Shown piece by piece: positions 1 through 11,737 of a stretch of DNA of 64,000 nucleotides. Each line of letters opens with the position of its first letter. Positions within the stretch are counted from its first letter, which is position 1. The notes below the pieces were generated by a model. It was not told where the DNA came from, did no database searches, and saw nothing but the letters and a program-made list of their open reading frames with translations. This stretch comes from Ceratothoa steindachneri (lineage: Eukaryota > Arthropoda > Malacostraca > Isopoda > Cymothoidae), in NCBI GenBank assembly GCA_963969495.1, contig OZ018321.1:123216021-123280020 (forward strand). Direction: 5' to 3'. A program made the translations under genes and the position numbers.

Positions 1-720
1 TTTATAATCTCGAGTAAGCTTGGCACTGGAAGTAACCCAGCCCTTGGGCTAGAACCTTAGAATAAGGTTAACCTGGCGTTCATTTGATGCTCTTGGACGT
101 CCAGAAGACTTCTAACATGAGTGTAAGCAGACTTTTAAACACATTAATGATCCTAAAGATGATGCTTCTTGATGCAATACTCATAGCAACTATTCTCTTG
201 CATTTCACGCTACTTTGGTCCGGAGCAATTATTGTTACACATATTTTTTAGAAAGAACCATTTCTTGAATTAAAAAAGATTTCAGCATTTCTTTGTAAAT
301 AAATGTATTGAAGAAAAGATTAGAATAACACAACAATATTCATTTAGCCGATATTTGTCATCATTTTACCCTTTTAATCAAATAGCAGAGATCCAGTGAC
401 TGAAACTTACCTTCAGCAAAAACAGGATGAAAGCGCGATATTGGATTCAGCGAAGGAATTCAGTTTCTTTTAATTATTTTTGAAATGTCTTCTTTTTAAT
501 TAAGCATCAATAATTTTAATATTAGATTACTTATTACTTTTACGTATATTTTAAAAAGAAGAAATCTTCGGGTACCTCTGTATGGTTAGTTTCAAACCAC
601 AATATTGCCCTGTATCTACGCAAACACACATACACGATGACTGCCGCCTTAGTTTAGAAAATGTAGATTGCGTTTAACAAATTTACTGGATTTTATGTAT
701 TATGTAACTAAACAATTAGA
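1..720. other. AT-rich sequence without recognised gene
   Basis: I see no convincing coding frame or repeat in this stretch. It precedes the LINE reverse transcriptase that becomes readable at about 721 and may contain unreadable 5' parts of that element. Confidence 0.4.
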
Positions 721-1147
721 TAAATAAGAGAATGTTGATGTAATATACTTAGTTTTTAGCAAAGCATTGGATAAGGTTCTGCATAGGAGCCTAGGTCACA
801 AATTAAATATGCATGGGATATGTGGCAAAGTTTTAAATTGGATAGCTGACTAGCTGAAAGAAAGGAAAAAGAGAGTTATACTGAATGGGGTGAGGTCAGA
901 GTGGAGGGAAGTTATCAGTGGCGTAGCTCAGGGAACCGTTCTAGGCCCTTTATTATTCATAGTTTATATAAATGATCTTAGCGAGGCAGTAAATAACAAA
1001 GTGTCAATTTTTTTCTGATAACACTAAATTTAGAGTTGTAGTCAAAGATGTTGAGGGTAGTGTTAAAGTGCAGAGTGACTTAAATAAGTGGCAGATGACT
1101 TTTAACCTTAAAAATGCAAAGTTATTAACATGCATATGAAATCGAGG
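721..1147 (+). pseudogene. CR1/L2-like LINE reverse transcriptase, 5' fragment
   Basis: The plus-strand translation reads as the fingers and palm of a non-LTR retrotransposon reverse transcriptase. It contains VDVIYLVFSKALDKV (about 737-780), HGICGKVLNWIAD, and the block SGVAQGTVLGPLLFIVYIND (about 917-975). Such enzymes copy the element RNA at a nicked chromosomal target. The copy is dead: a stop lies inside the IADWLK region, a frameshift falls in the T-run near 1010, and the catalytic F-A-D-D box reads F-S-D-N at 1011-1022, losing one metal-binding aspartate. It breaks off at about 1147 and the same reading resumes near 2343, so an insertion splits it. Family assignment to the CR1/L2/Jockey group is from motif recognition. 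Confidence 0.85.
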
Positions 1148-2207
1148 GTGTCGTATAATAGGGTAAAGTTAACCATTCCTGCGTTTCTCAGGCGAGAGAT
1201 ATGACGGCTGTGTGCGTGGGAGACTTATACTATAGACAGAGTGCAAATTAAATAAATTTTAGGTTGGGCGAATAGTCAGCTTTCTTGTAAGGCTCTGGGA
1301 CAATAGAAAAACAAGTAAAAAATAACTTTAGTAATATTCAAATTAATATTCTTTTTACAAAGGTTAAAAGGGTTTTGAAACAAGCTATATAACACCTTAG
1401 ACGTACACGAGTGAAATGAGGGGGACTTGGCGGGAACGTTCGCCTTACACACGAATGAACAATAGTCACCGAAAGATTGTTCAAATAACCTATAGCGTAC
1501 ACGAAGCCGATGATAGAGGCTTACACTGGTGAAATGGGGGTGGGGGTAGAGAAAGCACGAGCACATGAGAGTTGCGAGTAGCTGTTACCTCGAAGATTCG
1601 GTCAGAGGGAGTAATCCCTGATTGGTGCAAAGTTTAAATAACAATCTCTTGATAATGACTACTAACGAGATAAAATTAGATCTTCGAGTTTAGAACAATG
1701 AATCGATACTGGGCGCGTTGCCTTCGAGGAGCGGGTAACAACGAGTACGGGGTAGACTCACGCGAATTAACGAAAATACCCTGAGCTTGACGGGTTGTGC
1801 GAGGAATTTTGCAGAGTTCAACGGGACGCGAATAGCGGGTACGAACTGGAAAGTGCAGATGGCAGGTACTGACGGAATTGGGCAGGTGGCGGATACTGAC
1901 GGGGCGGGCAGGCGGTGGATACTGCCTTTCAACTCTGGCACCAGAGGATGTATAGTGGGGTCGAATGGCTTTTTCCTCCTCCGGCCGAAGTGGAGGGTTC
2001 AAGGATCCAACTTATCGCCAGGCGAGGGTAGTCTTGCCCTATTAGCCTGATCGCAAGGAAAGTTCCTTGCCGGCGAGCCGAAACTTTGTCCGACTTCCAA
2101 TGGGCCCTTTAAGCTTCTCAGAGCTTTCCACAATAACGGGCTTACAGCCCACACGGCCTCTTGTGATTTCGTGCATTGATTAGCGCAGACAAAATGGGTC
2201 GACGAGG

Positions 2208-2285
<78 letters not shown>

Positions 2286-2342
2286 TGAAAGGCGCGGCCG
2301 CGCGCATCTGTCTCTCTCACTCTTTCTCTCTGATCTCTGACA
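1148..2342 (-). mobile_element. Inserted element, LTR-like, splitting the LINE
   Basis: About 1.2 kb with a different base composition, including a CpG-rich part at 1700-2300, lies between two halves of one LINE reading frame. Read on the minus strand it can be bounded as TGTCAGAGATCAGAG ... TATTATACGACA, the TG...CA ends expected of an LTR, and it contains a TTATATA box. I could not find a matching 5-bp target duplication (flanking bases are gaggg and attgg), so the exact ends and the LTR class are tentative. It contains the (CT)n array at 2213-2283. The several 80-100 codon frames inside it do not resemble any protein I know. Confidence 0.5.
2213..2283. repeat. (CT)n / (AG)n microsatellite
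   Basis: About 70 bases of nearly uninterrupted CT dinucleotide repeat, with a looser CT-rich continuation at 2310-2335. It sits inside the insertion that splits the LINE. Confidence 0.97.
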
Positions 2343-2945
2343 ATTGGCCTTGACTGAATTCAGTTAGGATGAGAAGGACTTAGGCATAGTAGTAGATAGG
2401 TCACTCAAGTTTTCGAAGTAGTGTATTGACTCAAAAAATAGAGTAAATACGATGCTAGGATACATTAACAGGAATGTTAGCTACAAAAGTAAAGAGGTTA
2501 TCGTTAAACTCTGCAACTCGTCTGCAAGGCCACATTTAGAGTACTGTATACAAGCATGATCACCACATTTTAGACATGATATCAACCCGCTAGAGTCGGT
2601 ATAAAGGAGGGCAACAAAAATAATACCCTCCATGAAGCATCTTGAATATGAAGATAGACTGACGGTATGAAATACGAGTATGTTCTAATTTGAAAGGAGA
2701 TGTGTGAAGAGGGAAATAATTGAGCTATTTAAAATCTGTTCTGGAATGGATTTGGTAGTAAAAGGACTAGGGCTCACTACTTAAAAATTAAAACACAGAG
2801 GTGCAGATCGGATGTTAGAAAATATTTTTTCACCAATAAAGTAGGAGATTACTAGAAGAGTTTAAAACCTGAGACAGTAGACAGTCCAAACTTGAGTATC
2901 TTCAAACGCAGATTAGGTGATCATATTGGGAGGGAGAGTTAACAT
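2343..2945 (+). pseudogene. LINE reverse transcriptase C-terminal part
   Basis: This resumes the frame lost at about 1147. It reads EKDLGIVVDRSLKFSK (about 2369-2416), then ARPHLEYCIQA and RRATKII, the thumb and connection region typical of CR1/L2-like elements, where LVRPHLEYxVQxWxP and VQRRATK are conserved. The last part reads roughly as the TRGHxxKL and FKxxLD region. Several stops and frameshifts are present. Together with 721-1147 it covers the C-terminal half of ORF2. The 5' endonuclease was not found upstream. Confidence 0.85.
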
Positions 2946-3330
2946 TTTTTTGTTGTGGTGGTGAAGGGGGGTATTATTCTGTACTTATTCCTATAGATGC
3001 TGTTTTTTATTATTGTATATTATAGTTGATTTAGATTTTGACGAGTCTTGATGATTCTGATTTTTGTTTTTGACACATTCCTGTAGATTGTTCTAATTGT
3101 ATATTGTAGATTCATGATCTGACACAATCCTATGGATTGTTAACTTTATATATTGTAGATGCATGATCTTGCACAATCCTATGGACGTCTTTTATGGGTG
3201 GGTATTTTAAGTAAGATTGAGCTTATGTGGAATATGAAATTTTGTATTCTTCATGTTAAGTTTAATTGTTTTCTAGACCATTTGGGACGTTCATTCTAAT
3301 AAAAGGGCCACGATATCTTTCTACTCATAA
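2946..3330 (+). repeat. LINE 3' untranslated region with ~48-bp tandem repeats
   Basis: After the LINE coding end the sequence holds about two and a half copies of a 48-50 bp unit (near 3070-3185) sharing ATTCATGATCT/ATGCATGATCT and CACAATCCTATGGA. An AATAAA polyadenylation signal follows in TTCTAATAAAAGGG near 3297. Placement after the ORF2 end suggests this is the element's own 3' region. Confidence 0.55.
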
Positions 3331-4680
3331 TATATTTTTTGTGGTTATGTAGTTTTATCTTATAGAATAAACTAAAGGGATACTATTTTAGACAGCTGCA
3401 ATAAGGAAGATTTATTTTATTCTAGCTAGGATTAAAATAGCTCTTTAATATTCACCACGTTCGCAATTAATCATATTAATGAATGATGGATGTAGCGAGC
3501 CTGGACGTACATTGTGCAGTTTCAAGTAATCCATTGTTTGCTGGTTCCATTTAAAGGTGCAGTTATAAAATCTGTAAAAGGTAAGGTAGGCTAATATTTA
3601 TTATTTAAATATATATCTGCTCAAATCTGGTGAACAGGGAGGCCAAAGTTACGTTAATTAAACCCCCAAATTTGGCTGGCAACAGTCGTTACCTTTTTTT
3701 GCAATGTGTGAGGTTTCATCATTGTGGTGACATGCGTCGAGGGGTTGACTTCTTCTTTAACATCTCAAAATAAACATTTTGATTGATCTTTATTTTCCAT
3801 TCAATGAAGATTGTATGTGTATTTTGTCCCGTATTTTAAACAATCTTCGTTATGTGGACGTATGTTTGTAAACCTATATGAAGAACGATACAGCTAGTTT
3901 GTGAGAATCCATTAATTTTATTAGCCTAGCAATGGGCTACTAAATAATTTAAATATTGCAAGCACTATCGTTATTCACACACAATTTGATACCGATGATA
4001 AAAGTTAACAACACGTCCAAAGGATAAGTATTATCATCATCACTCATATAAACACGCAATTTTTTATCTTCAATTTTTATCTTGTGTGAATTTCAACGAG
4101 GTAAGGACTACTTTGGCATTCCAGTAATATGATTCCCTTTGAAACATTATAGTTATTCACAACTTTTTTAACCAAAGTATTGTGCTAAAAAATCGTTACG
4201 GCTAATTATTCCCTTGTGGGAAGTCAATAGATTGGCGCTGTATGAAAAAAATCTTTAATCCTAGAGTATACAGCAAACACCATACATAAACAACATACTC
4301 CCGTCAGAAACGATTTTAAGTCTATCAACGTAATTAAGCAGAGTAATCTCACACTACCATTAAAGGGCATTTTTTAAGCAACTGATCCGTAAACCGTTCC
4401 AAGTTTACTCGCTAAATACACTAGTCAACAAAATACAATTATTTCCTGATTTTAAAATTAAATGGGCTGATTCTAGCGTAATTGAAGGCGCTGAATTCAA
4501 GTATGGATTAAGTAAAGACGTATCACGTCCGGTTTTTGAGAACAAGTATATCGGCATTTTTCTTTATTTCATCCAGAAAATTTGTGTATTTTTTCAGTAT
4601 ACTTCGTTTTTCAATTTAAAAATTGATTGATGGTATCTTTTTAACTATGTAAATTTGTTCTTTTATAAATTCTCGATTAT
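3331..4680. other. AT-rich intergenic sequence, nothing recognised
   Basis: No frame longer than a few dozen codons and no clear repeat was recognised on either strand. Confidence 0.4.
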
Positions 4681-4689
4681 TGACAGTGG

Positions 4690-6380
4690 TGAAAGATGGA
4701 ACCCCTAGAATGTTTAAATGATTCTTATCGTTTTGGTAAAAACTTTGGAGCCTTCTCTTCGGATAGCTTCATGAAACCAATAAGAAATATGACCAACTTT
4801 ATTAAAAGGTAACATAAATTACCATTCGGAAATTAAGATGAGATATGGGCTCATCACATAACATTTAGGTCTTTCGAAAATCATCTGAATAAGTTTATGC
4901 ATGGTAAGCAAAGTTTACGTTTGCCATTTGCTGTTTCGATGGTCTGGCCAGAGCCCAAAGTCTACAGAATCAACTGCTAATAATGTACCACACACATTAA
5001 AAGAATAACTGTCAAGACACGAGGTATCAAAAGAAAAGTATCGGATTAACGATTATGCAATCCAACCATTGTAAAAGAATGCAGAAGTACCAGTTCTAAA
5101 CGGGCCTAAACCCATCTGATAAGCAACAATTTAGCAGTGATTCTGATTCATGGAGGATGAATGTGGACTTCAAGGACTACTCAGAAAACGATGGGCCAAT
5201 ACTAATCAACCAAGGGGTTGTTCAGGATCACATAAGGAACCTTGATTTTTCGAAAGAATATTCAGATCTCCTGAGATCAATAGTATAGAAGTGTAACCTG
5301 CTGGAAGAAGGAACGCCCATTATTTCAGCACGTCATCGGTAACGATAATTTTCTGCGTTTTTAAAAATGCTAAACATTTGTTATTGTTATGGTACAATGT
5401 CTCTCATGAAAATGCTCTGCTACTTTAACCCATATAAGCCGGATTATTAGAGGCTGTTCATAGCTTCAGAAATAGATACCGTGAAAGCAGTCATTCTACA
5501 CCGCGGGAATCAGCTTCCATCCGTTTCAACAGCACATACGACGAGATAACTGAGAGCTATAACACTATAAATAATGTGCTTTGTGCTATCGAATATGAGA
5601 AGCACCAGTAAAAATATGCGCGATCTCAAACTAATGAGTGTAAATCTGTCCCTTCTGAGGGGTTATACATACCATGTGTGCTTTCTGTCCGTGAGAAACA
5701 TAGAGATGATGTCGAACACTATGTGAATAAAGAAGGGCAGGTAAAAAAAAGTCCTACCGGATAATTCAACTCTCTTTAGGGATTCTTATTGGATCCAAAA
5801 AAGATATGCTTGCCTTTATTGCATCTCAAGCTTAGCTGGACAAAATGTTCATACAACAATGGATCAAACGAGTAATGAGTCTCAGTATTCTTCCTTGAAG
5901 CTCGTTATATGGTTTTCTGGAGCGATGTTAAAAGCGTGGGTCCTGAATGCTCCTCATTTCTGCATGCTGTTTAATGATGCTGACTTCAGCAAGACACTAA
6001 ACCTGCTGTAAAAGGAGTCATGGGAATTATTCGTAAATGTTCCACTGAATTTTCTTGAAACCAATGTGGAGACATCTAGGAAGAAATAGCGGCTGTTATG
6101 TTACTGATTTATCAAGCTCTGGTTTTTGTGTGACCTTGAAACTTCATTTATTCTTCCTACCTCAATTAAATTCAAGATAACCTTGCAGACTTTAGGGAGG
6201 AGCACGGATAAAGGTTTTGCCAAGACATTTCTCAAAACTAAGAGCACATATCGAGGCTAATTCAGTCCAAAAAATGATGAGTGACTACTGCTGGATGCTG
6301 CAGCGTGAAGAGATTCAGCCTAACATGCGGAAACCAAAGTTAATAAGTATTTTTAGAATTTTACTGATTGCTAATATAAT
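4690..6380 (+). pseudogene. Unnamed transposon-like protein family, copy A
   Basis: A decayed coding region in all three plus frames. Readable blocks in order are: RMNVDFKDYSENDGPILI then LDFSKEYSDLLRS (5156-5290), LFIASEIDTVKAVILHRG (about 5456-5510), IRFNSTYDEITESYNTINN (about 5520-5575), LNAPHFCMLFNDADF then ESWELFVNVPLNFLE (about 5945-6062), LADFREEHG then RFCQDIS (about 6183-6230), and MMSDYCWMLQREE (about 6273-6312). The same order and blocks occur in the minus-strand copy at 53.9-55.8 kb. I recognise this as a multi-copy family seen as uncharacterised proteins in many invertebrate genomes. I know of no established function. Its copy number and decay suggest a transposon. The reading depends on many frameshifts, and the N-terminal zinc-binding part was not found here. 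Confidence 0.6.
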
Positions 6381-7880
6381 TTAAAGTGAATTTCCGAATT
6401 TTTCTATCACAAATCAGGAGAAGGTTATCTGTGTCTACTTCAATATTGAAACAAAGGTGAAATGAGTCATGGCACATCGAATATGTTTTCAGTCTGAAAT
6501 ATTGTTCAGAATTGGAATTTGTGGTATGTAATTAGTTAGTTCCGCATCATCATGACTAAAGAAATTTTATAATAGTTAACGAGTATATTCATTCACGCGT
6601 TTTGCTCTCTCTTAGTTAATTCAATTGAATGTATTTGAACTTCTTTTTTACTCCCCGTATGTTTGTTTGATTGCTTATTAATATCCATCATTGTACATCT
6701 CTATTTTTCAATAGTGTTACTCTTATTCTACGTTTATTATTTTATTTCTTTTCTAATAATTAAATTAATGTCAGTCGTTCTCTATTTTGTAAAATGAATT
6801 CGATACGATATTATAAATATATAGTATATTTTATTGGTATAGTTTCATCTACAAAAGAGAACGCTTATTTACGTATATCTATTTCATCTTACCAATATTA
6901 TAGGAATTATAATCTATAATTTATTTTATTCAATATTTAAAAAATAACTTTGGTAAACGAAATTGTTAGCAATTAGAGCGTTTAAATGATTCCTTAATTC
7001 CTAATACTTTCTCTCAGTATTTTTACCATAAGAAGTCACCAATTTTAGGCATCAGTGGCAAATATAAATTTGAATAAAATAATTTCATTTCTATAGTTTT
7101 ATATTTCATTACTAAATTTAATTAATTAGGAAATAGCAGTACATACTAAGAATTATTGCGAAAAACTTTATTAAAAATAATAACATAAATAATCACTATA
7201 AAAACGAAAAAGATATGAAAAGTTACATGGTAAAAATGTCGACTTATCACTACTATGTTTGTAGTAAACATTTGATTAGAACTTTTGCCAACATTTCATA
7301 ACGTATGTTTTGGTAAACTTTAGCTGAAGCCTTCTCACCTTTTTTGCCCGAATAAACAGCGAACAATGTCAATCAATCGACGACCACAAACAATAGCGAA
7401 GATGCTTCGAGTGAAATATTTTGGGAAGAAAATATCTATTATCACAATGAGAGTGAGTCGACAATGAAGGAGGCCGAGCGTTATTTCTTGCGTGGATTTT
7501 TGAGAGGCAAGACTTCGCAAATGCGGAATTAGTGTGAAAAGCTCGCTTTCATTCCAGGAAGTTTTAAATGTTTTTTTGTTTTTTTTGCAATCACTTCTTA
7601 AAAGTTTTTAAATCTCCTCCCATCTACTATAGCTTTTGGGTGACTAGATTTTACTATTGCACCCTTCATGTGTTGGAACTTGTCTTATTTCTCTCTCAAC
7701 CAAGTGACTCTTCTCTTGCTATCACTAATTTCCTTCCGCTTTGCAAAGTAGAAAAAGAGACGATTCTATCTTAATTAAGGATTTGCTGATGACTCCCAAA
7801 TATTTTGTTTTAGTTAATGGCACGTTTAATTTGGGTTTATCTTATACATTTCCAAACACCCGATAAGCTTCATTTATATG
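6381..7880. other. AT-rich sequence, no recognised gene
   Basis: A 61-codon minus-strand frame at 7335-7520 and a 68-codon plus-strand frame at 7568-7774 have no motif I recognise. The latter may be 5' sequence of the Penelope-like element that becomes readable at about 7980. Confidence 0.35.
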
Positions 7881-7889
7881 GATTTTTAA

Positions 7890-9010
7890 TGTGGATTTTT
7901 CAGAATTTCTCAATAAAATCGGAGAAATGATGTATGTGGGAATAGGAATTGTCAAACTAGTTAAACGGGGTGTTACGATAAGGTATTCAACTGTGACATC
8001 TGCTACATCTGAGAAAAATAGGGCCTCACTCTGGGCAACCCCTTATCTCCTATTCTTTATCACCTTATCCTGCAACATTTTAACACCTCCCTATTCATCA
8101 CAAGTAAACCCAGCACAAATTTTATATGGTATAGGCGTGTAGACCAGATTTCCACATGAACTCTTTTCATAACTCTTTGACCAAGCTTAATAACCTCCAT
8201 TCCATTCTAAAATTCAAAATTGAATTAAAAAAGAACAATTGCTTACCTTCTTTGATTTAAAATTATTAAGAATTTATGATAAAACTTATTTAACTGTGTA
8301 ACGTAAGCCTACTAATTCTAATTCATATATTCACTTTTTTACATGTCACTGTAAAAATTGAAAAAATAATCGTAATATCTATGTATTCGTATTTAAGAGC
8401 CTTTCGAATTTGTGACCCTTGCTTTTTACAAGATGAAATTACCCGCATGTTAATAGAATGGAAGTATCAACTTAATTTTCTAGATGAAAGGCCATCTTAA
8501 GATAGCTCAGTGTTCTATCTACCTCAACCAAAATCTTAGATGCAAAACAGAATTATTTATTCTACTATATTCCCCATTGCTTAAGAAATTTAACTATATT
8601 GAATATCCACCAAAGTGACCACATTTAAATATTCTTCAAACATCAAAAAATCTTTCTATTGCACTGAGACAAAATCGCAAAATAAAGACGCAGCCATCTA
8701 TATGATAGGATGTAAAGCCCAACTTTCTATCTTTCTATGTGAAAGAAAGAGGAAGGCCATTAGATAGACAAATATACGAAAGTAGGAGGGATATTCGTAG
8801 AGTAAACAAAGTATCAATTATTTCTAATCATCTAAAAACGCCAATCATGAAATAAATTTCTCTGGTGCCAAAATAATTCATAATGGTAATTATTATGATA
8901 AAAGAAAAATAATCAAATCATCATTCAATAAACAGATTCCGAAATTCAATTTGTCTAATGGTAGTAATAATGCAGCTCTCATGTCCTAAACTAAATTTTA
9001 GAGGATATTG
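7890..9010 (+). pseudogene. Penelope-like element, RT plus GIY-YIG, decayed
   Basis: Reverse-transcriptase signature at about 8024-8130 reads LTLGNPLSPILYHLILQHF, then IWYRRVDQIST, corresponding to the PLE GxPxGSPLSP motif and the YVDD box (here degraded to RVDQ). It is followed by LTKLNNLHSILKFKIELKKN (about 8178-8240), matching the PLE thumb. A GIY-YIG-like endonuclease follows: AIYMIGC (about 8695), GRPLDRQIYESRRDIRRVNK (about 8754-8810), then INFSGAKIIHNGNYYDKRK (about 8851-8908) and FNLSNG. Domain order RT then GIY-YIG is diagnostic of EN-positive PLEs, which reverse-transcribe at cleaved target sites. Frameshifts and the loss of the catalytic aspartates make it inactive. Confidence 0.75.
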
Positions 9011-9189
9011 ATAATCACCCTCGTTAATGATCCAGTAATGTCAGTTGCCTGTTTTTATATGTATATTCCAGTGTTTTGTTAATTTCGTTTAGTTTACCTC
9101 TGAAGGTGATATGGTAAACTACATATTGAAACTCTTCCAGTTTTAATAAACTTTATGCTTCCAAACAGTGGGTTTTTTTTTGTACACCA

Positions 9190-9341
<152 letters not shown>

Positions 9342-9510
9342 TTTCCAATACCATTGTAAATTTAGCCTTAATGAATTTTCTTTGGCAACTTTTTATTTTC
9401 TTATTATTTTCTGTTTTCCATCTTGTAGATGGTGAATTATTTTTCCTAAGATCATCTCTTTTTTCAAGTTATGTGTTTGGTAAAAATAAAACTTTAATTA
9501 CGAAACTTTG

Positions 9511-9532
9511 GATCTTGAGCGATCATCTTCAG
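9511..9532 (-). other. PLE tail motif, hammerhead-like, copy a
   Basis: On the minus strand this reads CTGAAGATGATCGCTCAAGATC, where GATC pairs with GATC around a 6-base loop. It is followed by CCAAAGTTTCG. The order C-T-G-A-N-G-A, stem, then a GAAA-like box resembles a hammerhead ribozyme core, but the second box reads CAAAG. It is one of four similar motifs in this window (see 9941, 17776, 33563). Confidence 0.4.
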
Positions 9533-9533
9533 A

Positions 9534-9889
9534 GTATATTTAGCTGTCCTTTTCCACCTTTATGATGAGAGTATGGTGAGAATAGAATAGAGATGAGGTG
9601 AGAGAAGTCAGGAAGTTAATAGATAGAGTAAGAGGGTTTTTTGTAATGTGGGGTGGTTTGAAATGTGATTATATGTAGGTAGAGTATAGTTGCCATGATA
9701 CTCTTTGATATTTTTCTTTTGATGGTCTTCATTCTTCTTGTATTAATTTCGAATTTAGTTATTAACGTTTCTTCTAATTCTTTTTTTTGTTTTCTCTTTA
9801 CATTGCCTTTATGATTTAGTTTTTAGTTTAGGGTAGCTTTTCAGGTAACTTTTTTCAAATTTTTTATCATACGAGTATATAGTTTTATT
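9534..9889. other. T-rich spacer between PLE remnants
   Basis: No gene recognised. Position and T-rich composition suggest untranslated sequence of the flanking Penelope-like copies. Confidence 0.35.
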
Positions 9890-9897
9890 TTCTATAT

Positions 9898-9913
9898 AGG
9901 TTAAAGCCAGAAC
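9898..9913 (+). repeat. Terminal inverted repeat, left, of the minus-strand PLE
   Basis: GGTTAAAGCCAGAACC is the exact reverse complement of GGTTCTGGCTTTAACC at 11738-11753. Similarity extends a few bases outward (TATATAG against CTACATAC). The two arms bracket the PLE copy that is coded on the minus strand between them. Confidence 0.7.
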
Positions 9914-9940
9914 CAGTATTCTAAACATATATAATTTGGA

Positions 9941-9972
9941 ACTTTTCGAACATTAGCTATCTTCATCTTCAG
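9941..9972 (-). other. PLE tail motif, hammerhead-like, copy b
   Basis: On the minus strand the segment opens CTGAAGATGAAGATAGCTA and continues ATGTTCGAAAAGT. It lies 3' of the minus-strand PLE coding region and just inside its left inverted repeat. It has the CTGANGA box and a CGAAA box. The intervening stem is weak. Confidence 0.4.
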
Positions 9973-10449
9973 CCTATAATGGAGTAAAACAATCGGAAAA
10001 CAAGTAAGCTTAGAATACATAAAGAGATATATGTATTAATGACTGACAATAAGTTTAAAGTTTGTTGAATTTGAGAGAAAATAATGCAACAATGTAATAA
10101 TGAATAAATTTAGAGTATAGAAAATTTTCAAGAAAACAATTCAAAAATATTCCCGAGAGGACAATGCAAAATTACAAAGAAAATCACTGCCAAATTATAT
10201 ATGCACACTGAGAAAACAAAGCAAATATTAAAATGAAATTAATGAATGAACACTTAACAACCTGAGAGAAGGACAGAAATCTAATGATTTAATATGTGGA
10301 AAATTTGAACTGAGCTAAACATGGTAGTTGATTAAAATAACTGAAATATGGTTAACCAAGTAATAGAACATTATAATTATGGGGTCGTTGAGTGAGTTGT
10401 TATTACATTTTAGGTAAAAATGAATTATAAAACAAACTAAAATTAAGAT

Positions 10450-11735
10450 ATTTGAATTAATAGATGTAAAGTGGTTTGGAAAACTGACTAGAATTTAATT
10501 CTAGATTAAGCATTTTTATAAATAGAGATTCCAAAATGTTCAGATCTATGGATTTATCCACAGAACCCCAAACCTTAAAACTTGAGGGGGACAATAATGA
10601 AGTGCTGGTATCCGAATGATTTCTTATTATAGAGAATTCCGGTTTAACACTGGGTCTGTCTGTGTAGTGGGAAACCCCCTTATGTTTTCAAATCATAGGC
10701 TTCAATTGTAGCGTAGTTTTACCTATGTAGCGAGTTTGGCAACTCATACATATAAATTGATAAACTAGTGAGGACCTGAGTAGCAAGGGTAGTTTCTCCT
10801 TATGAGACAAGTAGGTTTTAAGAGAGATAGTATTTATTGGTATATAGTAGAAGCTGATTTGTAGATAAATTTTAGATAATAATGTTGTAAATTTAAGATG
10901 AGTTAGTTAGTCAGCGTGCCTATGTAGGGTATTTTGAGATACATTTCCTGTTTTGATACATTAGATTTGTCGAGAGCAATCACGTATATTTCATTTAGTA
11001 AACTTTTAATAAATTTCTCGAGTTATGATGCTGGGAATAAATTAAATTTACAAAATTGTTTGAGATTAGACATCTCTTTATGAAAATTATTACACTCAGA
11101 GCATTTCTGAAAGCAGGCTTTAATTCTGCAGCCGACATATTTTTAAGCAGTTTGGTAAACTCGAGAAATAATTAGTGTCAAGCAGAGTTGATGTTTGTTT
11201 TCTACAACCTGAAGTGGAAATTTTGTTCTCTGACCAGGTACTCTTATGTCCAAAAATGAAAAAGAGTTATTAGTTTCATGCTCCAGTATAAATTTGATGT
11301 TATGATGCTGGGAATTGATGTAGCTTTGAAACTTGAGGCATGATTCTTATTTTTAAAAAGAACGAATTAATCGTCAATGTATCTTTTATAGAGTATAGGT
11401 TTGATCTGTTGTTGACAATTGGAGATCCAGTCTTATTCTAGTTTACACAGAAAGACATTTGTAAACGATGGATCCAGAGGAGAGCCCATTGCCATCGCAT
11501 CTCTTTGTTCATAAAGGCTATTGTTAAATATAAATATTGTGTCTTCAATGGCCAATTTAATAAGCCTAGAAAAATAATGTTTATTGAGACCAAGATCTGT
11601 GTAATTTGTGTTAAAAAGTGAATCACATATTATATTACAGGTTTCAAGAACAGGGATGTTGGTAAATAGCGATTCAACATCGAAACTAGTCAAGTGATAC
11701 TGATAAAATCTAGAGGGATTAATTAAATCTAGGAA
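10450..11735 (-). pseudogene. Penelope-like element, RT and GIY-YIG endonuclease
   Basis: The clearest PLE copy. The RT starts readably at 11693 with SFDVESLFTNIP, then LGLNKHYFSRLIKLAIED and MAMGSPLDPSFTNVFLCKLE (ending at 11433), where PLEs have AMGSPLGPxxANxFL. After a stop the frame continues to the catalytic YIDD box, intact at 11370-11381, and FVLFKNKN. The C-terminal GIY-YIG endonuclease reads SSLVYQFICMSCQTRYIGKT (about 10700-10790), then YTDRPSVKPEFSIIRNHSD (about 10597-10680). A stop after each block and frameshifts between them make it inactive. It is flanked by inverted repeats (9898 and 11738) and carries a tail motif at 9941. Better preserved than its plus-strand neighbours, so probably younger. 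Confidence 0.85.
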
Positions 11736-11737
11736 GT

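Noticed and set aside
1676..2307. Frames of 80-108 codons on both strands in the CpG-rich insertion
   Set aside because: Overlapping frames on both strands without known motifs; the Arg-Glu frame comes from (CT)n. Better explained as LTR-like non-coding DNA.
7785..7800. FADDSQI-like string as an RT active site
   Set aside because: No flanking RT motifs in frame, and it precedes rather than follows the PLE palm.
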